Assembly: GCA_050633905.1 (NCBI GenBank)
Contig: JBOEHJ010000150.1
Coordinates: 1 to 64,000 of the forward strand
From: JANQPX01 sp050633905
Lineage (GTDB): Bacteria > Pseudomonadota > Alphaproteobacteria > Geminicoccales > Geminicoccaceae
DNA: 64,000 nucleotides
Reading direction: 5' to 3'
Under the pieces are notes generated by a model. The model did no database searches. It saw only the letters and a list, made by a program, of their open reading frames with translations, and had not been told where the DNA came from. A program made the translations under genes and the position numbers. Position 1 is the stretch's first letter. Each line of letters begins with the position of its first letter. This document shows positions 61,830 to 64,000 of this stretch, piece after piece.

Positions 61830-62031
61830 TTCTGGAAGACGGTATGATTGGCGATCTCGTAAAGCTTGTCATCAGAAAAACGGACGAAGTTGCTCGACCT
61901 CGATCATCGGGCCCTGTGCTAGCCACCTCGCTCGAAAGAATCCCGACGAAGGACCGCATACCCTTCGTATGCCGAACTCCCTCTTCGACGGAGCCCGAAA
62001 CCAAATGATGTGGTCATACCACTCACACCAC
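61830..62031. repeat. Large A-arm repeat copy with doubled tip
   Basis: Minus strand: the tip is doubled, GTGGTGTGA immediately followed by GTGGTATGACCACATCATTT, beginning at the G of the DUF721 gene's TAG stop. The A arm continues as GGTTTCGGGCTCCGTCGAAG … GGGTATGCGGTCCTTCGTCG, aligning with the 42049 copy. The far end, near the nuclease start, is uncertain. Confidence 0.8.
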
Positions 62032-62543
62032 TAGGTCTTTTGAGCCAGCTTTTGTTGACGAAGTGTGCTGCCTAGGGCTTCCAGCGCTTTTCGCAGATCG
62101 TCATCGGCCACGGCTTCGACTGACTTGGAGATGGTTTTCTTGTCGGCGGGGGAAAGGGACGGTGGTGGTGGAGGTGTCTTTTCGACAAAGGCTCGCCTCC
62201 GGCGCGGTGCTTGTTGCAGCCGAAGCCTGGTGACTGTCTGCCTCCCAAAGAAAACATTGATCCGCTCAATCACCTGCAGCTCGCTATGCTGCAATTCGAG
62301 TGCTGCGCTGCCGCTTACATGAAGGTTGAGAACACCCTGCCTCGTCAGGCTGATGGGCTGGCAGTGCTCTGCAATCTCAGGGCCAATGATGCGGGCCCAA
62401 TCGGTCAGCAGCCGCGCTTCGGCGAGCCCGCGACGCTTGGCTTCGGGGTCGAGCAGGCGTCCCAGGAGATCGGGCATGCGGCGAAGGCCGCCTTGACGTC
62501 GCCCGCTAGGCTGGCCGTTTTTTGTTTTCTTGTTCGGCTTCAT
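62031..62543 (-). CDS. DUF721 (DciA-like) protein
   Basis: 170 residues from ATG 62543. The DUF721 domain spans about 20-100: MPDLLGRLLDPEAKRRGLAE, LLTDWARIIGPEIAEHCQPI, and LNLHVSGSAALELQHSELQV followed by IERINVFFG. DUF721 proteins include DciA, the helicase-loading factor used by bacteria without DnaC. The tail is proline-rich and then helical. Divergent mutY next to it is the common alphaproteobacterial arrangement (mutY / DUF721 / dsb-like / smc). The TAG stop shares its G with a repeat. Confidence 0.85.
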   Translation of the reverse strand: MKPNKKTKNGQPSGRRQGGLRRMPDLLGRLLDPEAKRRGLAEARLLTDWARIIGPEIAEHCQPISLTRQGVLNLHVSGSAALELQHSELQVIERINVFFGRQTVTRLRLQQAPRRRRAFVEKTPPPPPSLSPADKKTISKSVEAVADDDLRKALEALGSTLRQQKLAQKT

Positions 62544-62723
62544 GTCAGCTTCAGACAGAACGATCCTCCTTTCTGCAATGCCTGGGCGAGACAAAGTCCT
62601 TAGCATGCCTTGGCTCTTTGCCCAATCCACATCTCTTCCTGGACATCAGCGCTATGAAAGAAGCCGGTGGATCTCTATCTCTATGAGGTCGTTGCCTACC
62701 CGAAACCAGCGCTGGCTAGCCCG

Positions 62724-63797
62724 ATGAGCCATCAAGCGAATAAAAAAAACAGTGATGCCACGCGGAACGCCCTGATGACGAGCCTGCTTGGCTGGTATGA
62801 TCGTCATCGGCGTGACCTTCCCTGGCGCGCCGGCCCAGGCTTGGTCCCGGATCCCTATCATGTGCTGGTGAGCGAGCTGATGCTGCAGCAAACGACGGTC
62901 GCGACCGTTAGTGGCCGTTTCGATCCGTTCATCGCGCGTTTTCCGACGTTGAGATTTTTGGCTAAAGCGAATGAAGCCGATGTGCTTCATGCCTGGCAAG
63001 GCCTTGGCTATTATCGCCGAGCGCGCGCTCTACATGCTTGTGCGCGAGCGGTGGTGAGGGATCATGGCGGCGTCTTGCCCAATGGCGTCGATCACTTATT
63101 GGCGCTGCCGGGGATCGGAGCCTATACCGCCAAGGCCGTCGCCGCGATCGCCTTTGATCAGCCGGTGATTCCGGTCGACGGCAACGTGATCCGCGTCTTG
63201 TCCCGATTGTTCCGGCTCGAAACGCCGATACCGAAGGTGGCCAAGGAAGTTCAGCGCCAAGCTGAGCAGTTCGAGCCCACGCCTCGGCCTGCAGATACCG
63301 CCCAGGCCTTGATGGATCTCGGCGCCATGGTCTGCCGTCCTCGGGAGCCCGATTGCACCCGTTGTCCCTGGTTGGATGCCTGTGTCGCGCATGCGGCAGG
63401 CATTGCCGCATCCCTGCCGAAACGTGCTCCGAAGGCCGAGCGTCCTTTGCGTCAAGGTGTCGCATTTCTGATGACCCGATCAGATGGTGCTGTTTTTTTT
63501 CGCCGTCGGCCGAGCGAAGGTCTGCTCGGCGGCCTGCACGAATTACCCTCCAGTGAATGGGCTGCAGCACCGATCGATCGCGAAGCAGCGCTCGAGCAGG
63601 CACCAGCCAAGGCTGACTGGTGTTTCCATGAACGCAAGGTCCGCCATGTCTTTACCCATTTCGTGCTCGAGCTCGATCTTGCCGAAGCCAGCCCCAAAGA
63701 CCCGCCCGATGGTCTCTGGCAGCCTCTTGGAACCTTCGACGAACTCGCCTTGCCGACTGTCATGAAAAAACTGCTTCGTCAGGCAGGGCATCTCTGA
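62724..63797 (+). CDS. mutY: A/G-specific adenine glycosylase MutY
   Basis: 357 residues from ATG 62724 (frame open to 62667). DLPWRAGPGLVPDPYHVLVS then ELMLQQTTVATV holds the catalytic Glu. The HhH-GPD motif is LLALPGIGAYTAKAVAAIAF with PVDGNVIRVLSRLF (catalytic Asp). The 4Fe-4S loop is CRPREPDCTRCPWLDAC (C-x6-C-x2-C-x5-C pattern). The C-terminal NUDIX-like domain (FHERKVRHVFTHFVLELDL) recognises 8-oxoG. It removes adenine mispaired with 8-oxoguanine. Confidence 0.95.
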   Translation: MSHQANKKNSDATRNALMTSLLGWYDRHRRDLPWRAGPGLVPDPYHVLVSELMLQQTTVATVSGRFDPFIARFPTLRFLAKANEADVLHAWQGLGYYRRARALHACARAVVRDHGGVLPNGVDHLLALPGIGAYTAKAVAAIAFDQPVIPVDGNVIRVLSRLFRLETPIPKVAKEVQRQAEQFEPTPRPADTAQALMDLGAMVCRPREPDCTRCPWLDACVAHAAGIAASLPKRAPKAERPLRQGVAFLMTRSDGAVFFRRRPSEGLLGGLHELPSSEWAAAPIDREAALEQAPAKADWCFHERKVRHVFTHFVLELDLAEASPKDPPDGLWQPLGTFDELALPTVMKKLLRQAGHL

Positions 63798-63906
63798 AAA
63801 CGATCTAACATGATGAAAACATGTGATGGTTGTTGCCTCATTACACGATAAATGTACAAGCAGAGGTTGCGTTTTCCGGTCTTGCGGTTCACGTTCTCGA
63901 CCGAGG

Positions 63907-63933
63907 GTGGATAATACATCTTAAAGTATCCAC
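63907..63933. promoter_or_regulatory. Inverted repeat between mutY and the last gene
   Basis: GTGGATA-N13-TATCCAC is a perfect 7-bp inverted repeat about 45 bp before the next start codon. It resembles paired TTATCCAC-like DnaA half-sites but is more likely an operator. Function unknown. Confidence 0.4.
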
Positions 63934-63975
63934 TGACTTATCGTTTTCGATCTTCTAGGTCTGGAGGTTTCAGTG

Positions 63976-64000
63976 ATGGTTCGAAACATGGGGCTGCATT
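63976..64000 (+). CDS. Start of an unidentified gene (runs off the right edge)
   Basis: GGAGG eight bases before ATG, then codons for MVRNMGLH. Too short to identify. By synteny with other alphaproteobacteria a thioredoxin/DsbA-like gene could follow mutY, but nothing in the visible codons proves it. Confidence 0.4.

Noticed and set aside
1..64000. CRISPR arrays, rRNA genes, insertion sequences with transposase
   Set aside because: No regularly spaced short repeats, rRNA-like stretches or transposase motifs were seen.

Overview
The window reads as the replication-origin region of an alphaproteobacterial chromosome. The left end has the order parA-rsmG-mnmG-(small ORF)-mnmE, followed by rho, hemJ and hemE. 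An AT-rich gap at 14281-14816 separates hemE from the divergent pyruvate,phosphate dikinase regulator gene. This hemE/PPR gap is where oriC lies in Caulobacter and Rickettsia. Three parS sites (TGTTTCACGTGAAACA or one base off) sit 10-14 kb from it. hpnA (hopanoid-type), the PomA/PomB-like motor and PEP-CTERM-type genes fit a free-living, Rhodospirillales-like alphaproteobacterium; the exact taxon cannot be read from this sequence. Two Ns at 53742-53743 mark a draft-assembly gap.

Layout. 1-16.8 kb: chromosome partitioning, tRNA modification, rho, haem biosynthesis, oriC, PPR and a ROK sugar kinase. 17-30.6 kb: a metabolic block (MaoC hydratase, GST, CoA-transferase, nucleoside hydrolase, peptide-type binding protein), a 408-residue protein of unknown family, MazG, CYTH-CHAD, tRNA-Val(GAC), an N-formylglutamate amidohydrolase, a lytic transglycosylase and a membrane cyclase with a [2Fe-2S] domain. 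30.7-42 kb: two TVP38/TMEM64 proteins with a mercuric-reductase-like flavoprotein, an acyltransferase-SGNH protein, rhodanese, alcohol dehydrogenase, a TAXI-TRAP receptor, HNH nuclease, universal stress protein and a beta-hydroxyacid dehydrogenase. 42-46.7 kb: a three-gene polysaccharide/PEP-CTERM-type operon (Wzz, BY-kinase-like ATPase, ExeA-like ATPase). 47-64 kb: creatininase, zapE, ghrA, motAB, glcEF, a broken PEP-CTERM vWA gene, moaA, nadK, a second class III cyclase, speE, a secreted nuclease, a DUF721/DciA-like gene and mutY.

The most distinctive feature is a family of intergenic repeats, about 14 copies whole or partial, not explained by any gene. Each copy has a small palindromic tip (GTGGTRTGACCAC followed by ATCATTTGG). 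Two different inner arms, here called A and B, occur as A-B, B-B, or single-arm copies of roughly 20-230 bp. In seven genes the first G of the tip is the last base of the TAG stop codon. In an eighth (moaA) the tip directly follows the TAG, and in two more a TGA stop lies inside the tip. Some copies also reach gene starts. They look like a MITE/Correia-like or REP-like element that targets, or is tolerated at, stop codons, and they may act as 3' hairpins.

Other points worth a second look: parS sites embedded in coding sequence, a plus-strand terminator with no gene upstream (possible sRNA), a BY-kinase-like protein with a degenerate P-loop, the redox-type cyclase fusion, and the loss near oriC of the usual maf-aroE-coaE-dnaQ synteny.
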